From Larimichthys crocea (Eukaryota; Chordata; Actinopteri; Sciaenidae): 64,000 bases of DNA. Positions 28,017 through 41,480 of the stretch are shown here, one piece after another; within the stretch, counting starts at the first letter, position 1, and each line of letters begins with the position of its first letter. Made by a program: the position numbers and the translations under genes. The notes below the pieces were generated by a model. The model made no database searches and was not told where the DNA came from. It was given only the letters and a program-made list of their open reading frames with translations. The DNA lies in assembly GCF_000972845.2 (NCBI RefSeq), contig NC_040016.1:8080701-8144700 (forward strand). The letters are read 5' to 3'.

Positions 28017-31000
28017 GTATGTGGTTAATTAATACTAATTAATACAACAAAAAACTAACTTTGTGCTCAGCTGAATGGACTTTGCGTCGGTGTAAACAGC
28101 TCTCTGTGTGAGACAGTTTAGTTTAAAGCAAGTTTTTTTTTCTGATGTTAAAGTAAGAGGTGAATCTACAGCTCACATGAAGTCAATGGTATCAACATAA
28201 AAAAAACATTTTTACTAAATTTCTGTTGCCACACGAGGATCCCCAACTTCATATTTATGTATAATATCATGTAGTTGGTCATATAGAGATTTATAGATGT
28301 GTTAACATAGTTATTCTATCATTAACAGATAATAGACAAATACTGGTTTTAGTCTATTGAACTGAAGATGATAATCTTTATTATAATTATACAGCTTATC
28401 GTACTTGAACCTTGAGGAATCTGAAGGGTTGAAGGACATGTAGTGAGGAATAAAACAACTCATGGAAAAAATGGTGATGATGGCTATACTAGTTACATAA
28501 TCTCCCTCCAGACATTGCATTAAGGATAATAAAACCTTGATTGGTAGCTCTTTTATAGCCCACAAACAAAACAAACCTGCAACTGGACTTGAGATTAGTT
28601 CCAAAGAGCTTCACCTGGCAGTTAGGTTTATTGCCTCAACCTCTGCATCAAACTGTTTTGTGAGCAAAGCACATCCTGTTTCAAGATAACATTCTGATGA
28701 ATTTTCAGTGCTGTTTAAGATATCCTTTCACTGAACCTCGTCTACAGGGGTTAATGACTAACTACAGCCTTATTGTAGTTTTGCTATGACTACACACATA
28801 ACTGCACAGGAACTATATAATATTTAACGAAAAGCTTTAAAGTTTAAAACACCTTCAATTCTACTACAGTTGCCTCCACGCCACAGCAGCTGCTCTTGCT
28901 ATTTGCATGTGATCAACCCGCATTGTGTCAAGTTAAAACACAATAAAAGTTATCTCAGAGTTTCCACTGTTTCACCGAGTCGTATCCTGACCTACATGCA
29001 GCAGAACAAATGGGCACATTTACATATCAGACTGGTGGTAGGGGCTATAAAATTGTTCAGGGATGACATGGCAAATCATGAACAGTGAACAGGAGTGCTT
29101 TTGTGCCTCTCTTGGCCTATCTAGCACTCCTTCCCTCTCAGGTGTTGAAACTTATCCAGAAGTGAATTTCTTTTCACTAGGATCAGACAGAGGTGCCTTT
29201 TATATGAAACTTCCAGCTTTATTTCTAGAATTCCTGTAGTTAAATGTATGTATTGTCTAAAAATTTGTTAGGAAGATCCTTTTATCCAAAGTGCCTACAT
29301 TTTAGCGTCCCCAGGAGGAGACTTATCCTCAGTTATGGTATTACTTAATTATTGCTGTAAGTCCTAATACTAGACTGATTGTTATAGTAAGACAACATAC
29401 ATGGTCAAACTAGATATCATATAGCTTTCAGGAGATCATTGCTGCTGCCCTCCACTCCCTCTGAAACTGATCCTGCTGAGGAAGATTAGGAGTGGCATGT
29501 GTGCTGTAATCTGAGTCACATGCAGTAAGAGGACTAGTTCGATATCTGTCAGAAACACACTAAGCTATGATACCCTGTCATTCTCTAAGAGCAAGGCTGT
29601 CCATTCATCGGGAGGTTGGCGTGCATGTAAAACACACTGCGGGGTTATGCAGGATGCTACATGATATTAAGACCAGTGAGACTTTCTAGAAAATATATCA
29701 TACATGTTCATCAAAGTATGTGCAGGTTATGAGGACCTTTGCAGGGCAGCACTCTTTTAGATTGATTTCTAGGTATCCAGTGATAAAAAAACATTACCAG
29801 TAAAGTTTAAGACATGCTTAAATTAGATCATCCATCACTTTTTTTAAAAATCTTGTTGCAAAAACACAATTGACTTGACAAGCTATTTAATCAGAAAATC
29901 AGACATAAGCAAATATGGATGCGTGCAAACGCGTAGTGTACATTTATTGTTGTTTTTACATCAAAATTGTTGCTGTTCTGCAGCAATTAGAGTCTCAAGT
30001 GTTGGGGGGTTTGACCACAATCACTTCAGTGCATGAGTAACAATAGCTTTCTTAAACTGCATTTGAGCAAAGACATTTTTCTGCCAAAAAACAAAGGGTT
30101 AGTTGTATAGACGCGGCTTAGAAGACTCTACAGAGACACTTAAATCCTCACACAATAGTTCTAAGTTTCTCTTGTGATACTTTACCCTACAGCTACAGAA
30201 GTGCATACAATAATGTTGTATGGTGTACTAAGTCTATTGTGCAGTCTTGTCTGAGTCATGCTGCGATACTCTAAATGACTCTTGTGCAATATGTTGGAAT
30301 TCTTAATCAAAATGCCCCCACATTCTACGCCATGTTTACAGTTCAAGCTAATTACATTAAAGTAACCCAGGACTAATTATAGTACACGGTTGAGTTAACT
30401 CAAGGCTACATTTATAAGTTTGACACGGTTTACGTTTAATTCTGGGCCAAGAGTCGATGCTCCAGTTCCCCTGTGGTGCTCATTACTGTTCACACAAAAC
30501 ATCTTATTTTCCATCCTCTGCATGTCTCTGTATATTCTTTAGAAACAAAAGGGCAGCTTATTTGACTCCAAGCCATATATTGTTAATCAGTATCAGTGCT
30601 TGTTGTGCACACGTATTATCATTTATTAATAAATAATAGAAGAAGCCAAAGTCTAAATAACCCCAGCTGAAAATTGTAGGAAGAGCAAGAGCCACCTTTT
30701 TTATATAGTCTGTTGAATGTATTACTGCTATTAGTTTCCATCTCTAATTAAAGTCCATGTGTCTAATTGACAAAAAAATATTTTTCAGCAAGCTTGGCTA
30801 TGTCTCATGATCTAAAAGAAAAGCCATCATAACATCACATAAGTGTAAAACAGCTACATAAGGTTAGCACTTATGTTAGCACTTTTGTAACAAAAGCTAT
30901 TGTAAGGTTGGAGAAAAATACTGTGGAGTGAATGCGTGAATATGAACTAAACTAATGGCTGTCTGGAAAATAGATCATCTAGATAGATCTAAAAAAACAG

Positions 31001-31160
31001 TAGAATAGTCCACAGAGATATAAAGTATACACAAAAACAAAACTGAAGAAGTCTACTTTTGAATGCGTTGTCTTTTTTTTTTAGAGTAATGTTACTCTGT
31101 CAAGCAGGTGAACAATTAAAACTGTAATTCTAAACCACCATGTATTCCCTCTTCACACAG
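28017..31160. other. sarg: First intron of sarg
   Basis: About 3.1 kb, AT-rich, with no supported exon, RNA gene or mobile element. Confidence 0.45.
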
Positions 31161-31209
31161 TGAAACACAACAATCTGTGCCGCTAACCTTGGATAACTAG
31201 GGCACTAAG

Positions 31210-32889
31210 ATGCCCAAAAGCGATACCTGGCCCGGTGGCATTGGATTGGAGACGATGACCGGCATGGACAGCGCTGGCAGCTGTGACAGTGTTGTCAGTG
31301 CCAATTCTGGCTTTGTAAGTTACTGACTTTATCCTCTCAAGCTTGAGAATCTTATTAGTTTTACTACAACAAATTGTACAAAACAACATAGAACATCAAG
31401 ACAACAGAATGTAGGAAACAGAGCTGAAGTGTAGTGGTTGTGTCTAGAAGTGTAGGGTTTAAGGGGTTTTCTGATAATTAATTGGAGATTCTTTCATCAA
31501 AATTAAAGTCCTACTTTTATGTATTACAGAGTGATGATAGTCTGGACCACCTGTCTGCTGAAGAGAAGGCCTGTCTCATGTTTTTGGAGGAGACTATTGA
31601 GTCTTTGGATACTGAGGAGGACAGTGGACTGTCCAATGACGAATCCGACCAACTGCCCAACCCTGGAAACCTTGCTACCAAACTGGCTGACCTGTCAGCC
31701 TCCATGAGCAAAAGCAAGCTCAATGGTGAGTTAATCTCTGGGTACAGATGCAGAATTACAGCAGTCAATGAAATGCATTGTATCTCTTTTGACACAGATG
31801 CTTCTTTAACTTTCAGGTGCCACTAAGGAACCTACAAAAGACAATGTTGATACCAAACCCATGCAGAGGTACCTGGTTCCAACACCTCTTGTTATGGCAA
31901 GCAGCTCTGTATGTTCTATACCCACTGTTAAGATGGGTGTATCTCCAGACAAGAACCTCTGCTCACACATCACTTCTTCCAGCAAAAAATCTAGTCACAA
32001 ACACAACCAGGAACCTGGTTCTCCTCAAGTACCTTTAGAAGTTAATGTTGTCATACCTCCTCCAACTAAACCCAGGGACTACTCGGTTAGGCCAGCTGAA
32101 TGTCCTTTACCTAGAGGTCCTTTGTCTTATGAAGCACTTGTTCACCTGCGGAGGAGTGCCTCCACAAAGAAGACGCCTTTATGTCCCACAGTTGATCACA
32201 CTATAGACTTGAACAATCACCTTCCTATTACAGTTGAAGGCCCAAACCATCTTAGTATGCCAAGATCTGACAGATCCCACTCAGAGGTTTCTATGTCTAA
32301 GAAAGGTCCTCCAGTTGTGGCCCCCAAACCCAAAAGGATTCCTGCCAACATACCTGTGAAAACAGAAAATGAAGCATCCATGACCTCAGACTCTTCATAC
32401 AATGTTAAGCATGCACCAGATCCCCAGGTTGTGAGACTGGAAGCTCTGAAGAAGCTGGGCCTCCTGAAAGGCCAACAGCCAGAAAATGAGACCCCAGGTC
32501 CATCTAATGTTAATCCGTCAAGAAGCCCATCATTTTCTTATTCTCAAGTGCACTCAGAGCCCAAGAACAGACCTCTGCAGAGCAGTGCCAGTTTTAATCA
32601 CTCCTCCAGACATGACCAACACCCTGCGTCTGTACCACATCCCATTCAATGTAACGGACGAAAGGCAGCTGGCCTAGAGCGCTCTGCTACGATGGACAAC
32701 CACAGAAAAGGTGAAAACTGTCTGGAACCACGGCACATCACAGCCACCAAACCGGTGAAAACCACTGTTGCAGCTCAGCCTGTACCCCACAAACCCTCAA
32801 ACTCAGTCGGATATACTGTGATGATGACGCCAGGGATGGGAGCTGACCGAAAAGAAGCACTCCGAAAGCTTGGACTGCTCAAAGACTAA
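31210..32889 (+). CDS. sarg: Specifically androgen-regulated gene protein (C1orf116 orthologue)
   Basis: Exons 31210-31314, 31530-31725 and 31817-32889 encode 457 residues; human SARG is about 600. The N-terminus MPKSDTWPGGIG, then SAGSCDSVVSANS, and DHLSAEEKACLMFLEETIESL with DTEEDSGLSNDES match the conserved SARG N-terminal block. The C-terminus DRKEALRKLGLLKD matches the family's last motif, and a second copy of the same type (RLEALKKLGLLKG) lies near residue 305. The middle is low-complexity, rich in Pro, Ser and Lys, and probably disordered. Human SARG is a cytoplasmic protein regulated by androgen, with no known biochemical activity. The position next to yod1 and pfkfb2 strongly supports the call. 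Confidence 0.9.
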
Positions 32890-33800
32890 AACAAATAAAT
32901 AGGCAGTAGTTTGCCTGCATAAATACAGTGCTCAGAAAGAGTTCAAGACTACCATCAGCTTAAAAAAAGTTAGAGCATTAAGCGGGAACTTGGCACCTGG
33001 CACCTTGGCAAACGAAAGCAGAAGAGGAGGAAGGAGAGGAAGAATAAAACAAAAGAGCAATACCAGCACTTTTAATGTGGGTTGCAGTTATTTACTTACT
33101 TGAGAGCAGTTTTTTTTCTCAACTATTGTTCCTCTGTAGGTTTCAAGAGTATCCGAAAAAGCACCTTACACACTACAACCCCCTGAGGATCTATGGTATG
33201 TCAATGACATGTAATCAGAATCTCTTATTGTGTTAACTATGATAAATTTCTGTTAGATATGACTTGATCAGGTACAACAAGACACCAAATAAACCTAAAA
33301 ACAGCTGTGGAAAAAAGTAAGCAGTTTAAACTTGAATACAGTTTTCTAATGGTGTGGTTTTCCATTATTCTTGTTCCTTCCTCAGTATATTGTTCAAAAC
33401 ACGGTGCTCCACTGTACTTTGACTTAAAGGAAGCAAATCAGCATTTTTACATAATTGTTTCATAATTCACAGATGTGCCTATATGTGGACTGTTGGGTAC
33501 ATTCCTTGGAACAATCAGTTTATGCAGCTAAAACAAGATTGTAAAACTAAAGTTTTAAAGTGTTTGAGTGATTTTTCAGTGTTTTCTAATCTTTAGGTGC
33601 TACCAACAGTACATTATTTTTGAGATCTGATGTATCGATAGCTCACTGATTGGTTTCTACTAGTGTTTTATACAGTAAATATGGTTTAGGTGTTTTTAAA
33701 AATGTGACAAATATCTGTGAAACTGCCTTTGTTGACTAAATACTGGAGATGTTAATACAGAATAAGATATTTTTACCTCCGCTTTAAAATAAAGTCTACA
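32890..33800 (+). other. sarg: sarg 3' UTR
   Basis: Non-coding sequence following the stop, ending at a probable AATAAA at 33788-33793. Earlier AATAAA hexamers near 32894 and 33044 could give shorter forms. Confidence 0.5.
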
Positions 33801-35050
33801 TCTTATGCATTGTGTCGCTATCTTTATCCTCACAAGTTTACAATATTACCCGGGTGCAAGCAATGAATAGAGCCAACATTATGAATTATGCTGCTTAGCT
33901 TACAATGTAAACTACTTGATTTGAAATGTGATTCACTTGAGCTCTTAATGGTTTGACTTTTCAGCCTTAGATGTTGAATAGCCTCCCACACGTGTGTGGC
34001 ACAAAGAAGTGAAGTAATTCAGTCAAACCTTCCCTGTGAAACTGCTCAGTGGCTTTATGCTCCAACCAACACTCCACTTACAGAATAGACTATCAGTCAT
34101 AGTACTCATCTTACACGCCACTCGAGCAATGAGAAAGCCAGCTCAGCTGTTCTTCCATTATCCGATTATCTTGAGCTCCACCTCCGTGTGAACTCAGCAG
34201 ACCAATGTTTTCCTTTCTCTTTTTCTTGATATCCCTTGTATGTAAGACTTCTAATTCCTCCCTCTGACTTATTTGAATGGAGACATTTGTTATGCAGCTG
34301 TTTTGAAGCCATTCAATTAGTGTGGTTGATTATTGCAACAGACGATTACAGTTTCCTTTCTGTAGTGTTATCTCTCAGTATGGCAAGGGGCTCACCTAAT
34401 GGGCCAGTATCTGTGTCTAGTATGTCTGCACGCGGGCAAATAAAGGGTGTCAAATTTTGAAACTGACACGGCTCTCTGCCGGTCAAGTAATATTAAACAA
34501 TGGGTGAAGAAATCAGGCCATAGCCAAAGTTAGAAATATGATACACGGGCAGAAAAGTGAGCTGCAGAAAGGATTGAGTTTATCAGTGGAGATGCAAATG
34601 CAACTACAGCATTTAAGAAGTTGCTGTGTTGCAAAAAACAAAAATAAAACATAGTTTGCATTTTCTACACCTGTTCTTACCCCTATACTAGAAATACCGA
34701 CTCCATCATAGGGTTGATTATTAAAATAAATGTATACAACCATTTAGTATTGGCATCAAATTAAATTTTCATGCACCACAACATAAATGAAGGGTTCTCT
34801 CATCTTTATCAGGCTTCAGTAAAGTCACACCAAGGTCCACACTGCTGACCCCAGAGGTCGTAGTAATATGAGAAAACTATCTACTGCCTGTCAACACTGT
34901 TGCTGTGACAACAGCCCTCCTGACCCACATGTGAGCTATTCATTCTCTGCGACACTACAAACTGGTCTGACATGTTTCTTATTACTGTTTATGAAACAAG
35001 CCAAGTTTAAATGGCTTTTAAAGGAAACGAAATAAGCCTTTAAGTGGATA
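33801..35050. other. Convergent intergenic region sarg-kif17
   Basis: No supported gene, repeat or RNA gene is seen between the inferred ends of two converging transcripts. Confidence 0.5.
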
Positions 35051-35443
35051 AATAATTTTATTTGCTCTATTCAGCAGCAACGGTGGAGTTTTAAATGTTA
35101 GTAAAGTAACAGGTTAAAAATCTGGTTTACAATCAGCAACATTAAGATGCATAATAAGGTAAATATTACAGTAGCTGGACTTTGAGTCTCACAGTGCACA
35201 AATCACATGTTTTTAGGTATAGGAAAGAATTCAAGGGTAGTATCATACTTAAGGTAGCATTTTGTTCAAAGTGAGCATTCAAAATGAGATTTAAAACACA
35301 TGAAAAAAAGTGCTAATTATATACATTTCTGGTTAGCAGTGGTTATCAAAACTTCAATATTTAATATTCACTATGCGATCAAAGTCAAAAGGCAGCGGAC
35401 AATGTGATGATGTGTTAAGGCATGTAGGGAATTCACAGTCTTT
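35051..35443 (-). other. kif17: kif17 3' UTR
   Basis: A minus-strand AATAAA (TTTATT on the plus strand at 35057-35062) lies about 390 nt beyond the kif17 stop and is the likely cleavage signal. Confidence 0.45.
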
Positions 35444-38400
35444 TCAAATCCCCTCATTATGGATGTAAGATTTGCTTTTTTTGCGCTTCACCTTACCATT
35501 GGACACCGGGAAATCCAACGACTCCAGGCGGAAGGGGCGCGAGCTCACAGGTTGGTTCATGGTGGAACCGCTCACAGTGAGGTGGGCTGCCCCGTTCACC
35601 AGGGGAGGAGAGTGGATGGCTGCAAGAGAAGAGCTCCATCAGATGGGTAAAACCAGGGTAAGAGGGAAAACGACTAAATTTAAATTGGTTTGGCAATGTG
35701 GCACCGTTCTGAGCATTTTACTAGGGATGGTGAGCCAAAGGAATTTACAACAACTATTCTTGTTTTTTTACCAACTATGAACTCAGGAGGTCTTACATAA
35801 AAGGAAGCATTTTAAGTGTTCCTAAATGTTCTATTTTTGCACCACTGTTTAATTTTTTATGATCTCAGCTTATTTAATTGCTTGCTTCTAGAAAGAGAAT
35901 CTAAAACAAAGACCAGAAACACAGAATGATGAAAATCTGTAGATTTACCATAGTGAGAGTAAAGAGACATCATTCTGCAAGAGAGCTAATTAGCCAGCTT
36001 TTACTTGCAGACTCTATTGTCTTACCGTGTCCTTTGGTAGCTTCAAGTCCCAGCAGTTGGCTCGCTCTCTTTGACTTGAAGTAGCTGCTAGCAATGTTCT
36101 CACTGTCACTGCGGTCTAACATTTCCTTGTACCTGTCCTCCTCCACCTGCCAAAAAGACACAGAGGTAAGTCTCTGTGAGTGTTTTAGTGTGTGTGTGTG
36201 TGAGCGAAAGATGGTGAATGGAACATAAACACACCATGTATGCATCCCCAACATCAACAGATGAACCTCTGCGAGCTGAAAGTTTTGGAGCCACTGCTAT
36301 GAGAGAGAAAAAGAAAGCAACATGGCATTTAAGAGAAAGAGAAAGTTTACATTCTCACTCACAAGCCAAGCTAAGCCTTTACTGTAAGTTTATTTTCTAT
36401 ATGCCCTCTTTACATGTTGCACCTGAAGGCAACGTTGTTTTCTGCACCATCACATCCGGCAGCTTCCAGGCTGCGTTGTCCTCGTCCCAAACAGCTTCTT
36501 TTTTCAATCGGTCCAGGTTGCTGTAGTTGCAGTCGCGGCGCACCAGGGGCACCATGCGCTCGAGCAGGCTGTGCAGTAACTGGCCCTCTCGCTCCAGCCG
36601 CCGGATGGTTGCCAGGTAGTCATTCCTCTCCACCTCGAACTCTGCCTGCAGGTCACGGATCTCCAGTTTGGCTCCTTTCAGCTGTCACAACAGGTGGATG
36701 TGATTTTATGGATTGAATGGCAGAGCATAAAATTCAGTACTGAAAGTTTAGACACTGCAATTTTGATTTCACATCATCCAGCATTATTTAGCGCTAACCT
36801 TGGAAGGTTTTTGTTGCTATGTAAACACTGATCTCTGTGATATTTTGTTCTGCAAATGTTGATTTGATATTCATTTCTTATTAATGGAAAAATCCCCTTT
36901 GAACATTACTCCAAACCTATTGAATGTCCCAAGAAAACCTGCAGACACACCTTGCCCTGGACCTTGACCAACATCTGGCTTTTGGCATGGACCTCCTCCT
37001 GGATGGAGTTGTAGACATTCAACAGAACATTTTCACTCTCTTCATTGTTCTCTGATAGAGCGCGGATTAGATTAACTTTTCTCTGGTCAGCGAGGTTCTT
37101 CCTCTGCCGGTGTCTCTGCTGTAACTCTTTGTTCCTGGCCTGTTCTCCTCCCACCACCTCCTGTTCCAGCTGCTGCAGTCTGCAGAGAGATGGATGAACA
37201 GGAGTGCTCACAAACTATTCAAACCATATGACACAAACAAGCATTTCAGCTGTCCCATCCAAATAATCATTTGCCATATCTTATGGATATTTCAAAATAT
37301 ATTCATTCAACAATACCAGTACAGAACAACTGATAAACTGTACAGTTAATCCAAAGAGCGGTTGCAATAACTTAAGGGGGTTTGTGTAAAATGAAATTTG
37401 GTTGAATTCTGAGCACACTATATTGCATCAGAGTTTTCCTGATATTTTTATGAACTTCTTATTTCTAAGAACATTTCTCGTGTTATGCACTTTTATGAAT
37501 TTCTAACAACCATAGATACTTAACAGGCTATGCAGAAAGTGGAGGCTCTGCAGTTTGTACATACAATTAACATTACACTTTTTTACATGTTACATACACT
37601 ACATAATCTAAAATCTTTAAAAACAATTTAATTTCCTTCACACTAATGAATGCAGAGTTGAGATAAAGACCTACTACAGATTTTAAACTTAAAATCAAGA
37701 AGGCCCCAGGACACCACCATGACGTTTTGGGTCAGGACCCCTGGTTAGGAACTAGTGCTTTAAGCCATAGCCTGACTGATACTGGATTTTTTTTTTTTTT
37801 TTGGAAAGTGAGGAGAGATAGAGAGAGAGAGGGGGAATGGCATACAGCAAATGGCCACAGGTTGGATTCGAACCCTGGGCCACTGAGCCCCTGTACATGG
37901 AGCGCCCATTCTGCACTCAGAAACTAATGTTAGTCATTGAAATCTGGTAACAATGAATCAGCATCGTTTCCAGACGTCATGCATTCCTCATTGTGTTTAC
38001 AAGAACGTGTCAGACCACTATGACGACATGCTCCACATCCTTTGCACAACATTAACACACTATGAAGAAATAACTTTAATATGGAGTACAAGCAGTGCTT
38101 ATGTGTGCCCACAAACCTCTCCAGGACGTGTTGTTGGTCCAGAGGCCCTGCAGTGGTGCCGTCAGGTGAGTCTATGCACCCCTCTCTGCTTGGACCTTTC
38201 TGAACACTGACTGCTGCATGAGGTAGGCCTACAGCAGGCTGGCTCACCAGCACCAACATGAGACAAAAAAAACAACCAATATGTTTCTAATAATCTTTTA
38301 TACAACAACTATAACATGTTCTGAATGATTAGTGGTTGGAACAGTACCTCGATCAGGGAAGTGTCTCCAGTACTGCGGCACATAGGGCCAGTTTTGTGGC

Positions 38401-41037
38401 AGATGTCTTCCTCAGCGACTGTCCTACAGCTAGAGCTCACTGATGCTAGGAAAGAAGATAATCCAAAGCAGTGTCAGTATACAGGGTTGTGAACACAACA
38501 ACAGGAACTCCTAACAAACAGTACAATTTTATACAACAACTTGTCAATGTTCATTTTTTGTTCTTTGTCTGTGTTGATTCACTGGAACCTACAGAATAAT
38601 CAGTTTATACTTCACTTACATGCTTCTTTGTTGTGGGCAGTTGATTTTCCACTACCATTCTTTAGGACAGAGCTCCCCCTGCTGGCTCGTGCCTTCTCCA
38701 GATCAAACAGCTTGGATTCATATGAGGAACGCAGTGCAGCAATATCCTCCTGCAGCTTTGCTTTGGACTCCTGCTCCGCATTGTACTCAGCCTGCAATTT
38801 GGCCAGCCTCTGTTCGTACTCCTGTGGAGAAAGCAGAATAAAGATTCATTAATCACTTATGCAATGCATGTAGAGATGTGAAGTGATATATTGGTATGGG
38901 AACGGCTTGGAGTTGCCTCTTTAATCTTCTCCTTCTCTGCTTCTGTGGTGCTAGACTGCGGCCTTGAAGGAGCAGCTGGGGATGCTTCAAACAACTGACC
39001 AGCCAGCAGAGCTGCATGATAAACAAAGGGACAAACAGCAGGCGTTCTTTTCAGCAAAACAGGCGATAAAAATCATGAAACAAAGAAGCAAATGAAACAA
39101 ATCTCAATATCAAAAAAACATGTCACTTACATGCAAGGTTAGCAGAGCCCAGCTGGCCTGAGATCAGGGCTCGCAAATTCTTAATCTCCTCCTGATACTC
39201 TCGGAGCAGAGCATCCTTGGGGTCCTCATTGATGCGAGGCCTGTTCTGGATGCTCTTGGCTCGGTTGGCATATCGCAGCGTGCTCAGGGTTTCCTCGTAG
39301 TTATTGTCTGCTGGGGAGAGACAGGCGATCATCAAGGTGCGTGTGTTTCCTCCCAGAGAGTCCTGCAGCAGTCTGGTGAGCTTGGAGTCCCGATAGGGGA
39401 TGTATTTGGAGCGTCCGTCCACCAGGGCAGAGATGACGTTCCCCAGGGCAGACAGGGACAGGTTGATCTTGGTGGCCTCGCGGAGTCGCTCACCAGTTGC
39501 ACCGGTTTTAGACTGACGCTCGCTTCCTGCCAGGTCAACAAGGTTGAGTTTACCTGCTCGGAGATGATCATGGCCATCTGCATCTGAGAATATGAGCAAG
39601 CAACGCAGAGAAAACACAATAAAGTTTCTTTAATGCTGAGCTGCTGATATACTCCTACAAACAGATGTTACAGGTATTGTGTGCATGTTCACCTGTGTTG
39701 CAGATCTCCAAATGGATGCTGAAGATAGAGTGTGAGCGAGAGGAGTCTTTGTTCATCAGTGTGTAGCCCACTGCCCTGTTCTTCCATCCTTGCTCTATGA
39801 TTCTCTCGCACTCCCCCACACTGTGCACAGTGTGCATGGAGAGGTACCGCACATACACGCCGCGCTCTGGATGCTCTTTCAGCTGAAAGCATTCATCACC
39901 CGCACAAACACATGCAAGAAAAAAACAAAAAAAAACACAGTGTCATCCAAATCTATCACCTTGTTCAAACACCTTGACCTTCAAGGAGCCATTTAACTAT
40001 TGTGCTTTTAAGTCACCATGGCAACTTGTACAGTGTGGTGTGCAAAACATAAGCACTGTGTTCACCGCCAGAGAACAGAATGAGAAACAGGTTTTTATAA
40101 TGACTGCACTTAGAAAAGAACAACAATCCTTTTATGCTTCTAATGTTACACAGTGTAGCGGGATTTGTTTATTGAAATAACATCTTACCTCCAATCTCTG
40201 TTTGGTGTCACTTCCCAAAAGGTCTCGGATTTCTTCATTATAAATCTCCAAGTAGGAGGCCCTCACTAGGAATTTTGTATTTTCTGCACACTAGCTTGCA
40301 CACAGAAACACATGTAAAATTATTCTCTCTGAAGCCCAGACAGACTAAAGCAAATATGCATATTGATAAGTCAGTGTGTTGCATGAAATCCATGAATTAA
40401 TGTGAATATGTTTCACATATGTTTATCAACAGTCGCTCATCCTACCTGGATACTCTCAAAGATGTGCTCGAAGGCTCGTGGAATAACCCCCTTCTGGGAT
40501 GCAGGCTCAGGCACCCCCTGCATGGTGTAAGACTTCCCGCTTCCAGTTTGTCCATAGGCAAAAATTGTGCCATTGTATCCCTCAGTGACACCCTGTGAAA
40601 AGATGGAAAATGATGGCGTGAGTGACCTCTTGCATGAGGTAAACACCCCACTGACCTCTGGAAGAGACTGACAGGAGACTGTTAAGTAAGTAATGAGGTC
40701 TGCAGTCATAAGATATAGCCTACTGTCGTTGGACTGCTGGTGTCCAGTGACCAGCGTGCTACTTTTGTAATGCCTGTATCTCCCACACTGATATTATGGA
40801 GCTTACCTCAACCAAAGGATAGGCAATCTCATTATACATCTGCTCAGTGGTTTGATCAACAAAGTAGGTCCCGTCAAAGGTGAACTGCTTGGGTGGTTCA
40901 TCCACCGCCCCGGGCTTCTCTATGAAGCACTGGCAGCGGTGCAGGTCCATGGACAGCACCACCTTAGAGCAGAGAGCCTTCTCCCTGTCATTCAATGGCC
41001 TGCACCTGACCACCACCTTTACAGACTCGGACCCCAT
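35444..41037 (-). CDS. kif17: Kinesin family member 17 (kinesin-2, homodimeric)
   Basis: Plus-end-directed motor that carries NMDA receptor subunits in dendrites and cargo into cilia. Fourteen exons, in coding order: 41037-40807, 40592-40446, 40290-40189, 39882-39693, 39583-39131, 39011-38917, 38821-38620, 38445-38348, 38238-38117, 37179-36951, 36681-36423, 36293-36235, 36146-36026, 35619-35444. Phases are continuous and give 827 residues; human has 1029, and the shortfall is in the central stalk. Motor domain: P-loop GQTGSGKS (91-98), switch [10 protein letters not shown] (204-212), switch II DLAGSE (240-245). A neck and coiled coil follow (about 350-475), then a second coil ([16 protein letters not shown]). 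The tail ends with the basic KRKKSKS, matching the nuclear/ciliary localisation signal of mammalian KIF17. The 38238 boundary is the least certain. The intron after 38917 uses a GC donor. Confidence 0.96.
37785..37922 (-). mobile_element. tRNA-derived SINE, reverse copy (SINE type 1)
   Basis: Reverse-strand copy of the family at 12555. It has box B GGGTTCGAATCC, a body with the 'gccattccccctctct' motif, and its A-rich tail seen as a T-run at about 37787-37802. It lies in a kif17 intron. Confidence 0.75.
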
Positions 41038-41480
41038 GTCTCAACATTCACTCCACAGCAAGTTGACAAGTCCAGAAAAGCAAATACAAATGTTTAGTTC
41101 TTCTTTTTTTTCTCTCTCTTTTAAACTACATGTCTGGAGCTGTGTTGCCTCATTAGCCCACCCAGGTAATTAGATGACAAGCTAGGCTAATCTAACGGGC
41201 TCACATCCTGGTTAAAGTCCACCGAGAACGGCTGAGCAGAGGACATCATACATCAGGTAAGAAAGTACTCAAAAAAAACAAACAAAAAAAACAATAATAG
41301 TGAAGGAAGGCGGAAATATTTCCAGACACGGTGGTGTTAGTCTTCGCGAGGTGTCCTTACAGGTCTCCTGCTACTCTTCTCACGGCGTTTCCAAGTTGCT
41401 TAGCAACCATACACAAACGTTGAGGAACGGCCCCAGACCGGCGGCCATTTTGATGAGGGCGGAGTGAGGTCGAGTTAGCA
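41038..41480 (-). promoter_or_regulatory. kif17: kif17 5' UTR and promoter region
   Basis: Sequence upstream of the kif17 ATG. A moderately GC-rich block (41330-41470) contains GCGGCCATTTTG, close to a YY1 site. On the opposite strand ATCAG|GTAAGAAAG at about 41256 looks like a good splice donor, which leaves open a divergent transcript. Confidence 0.4.
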
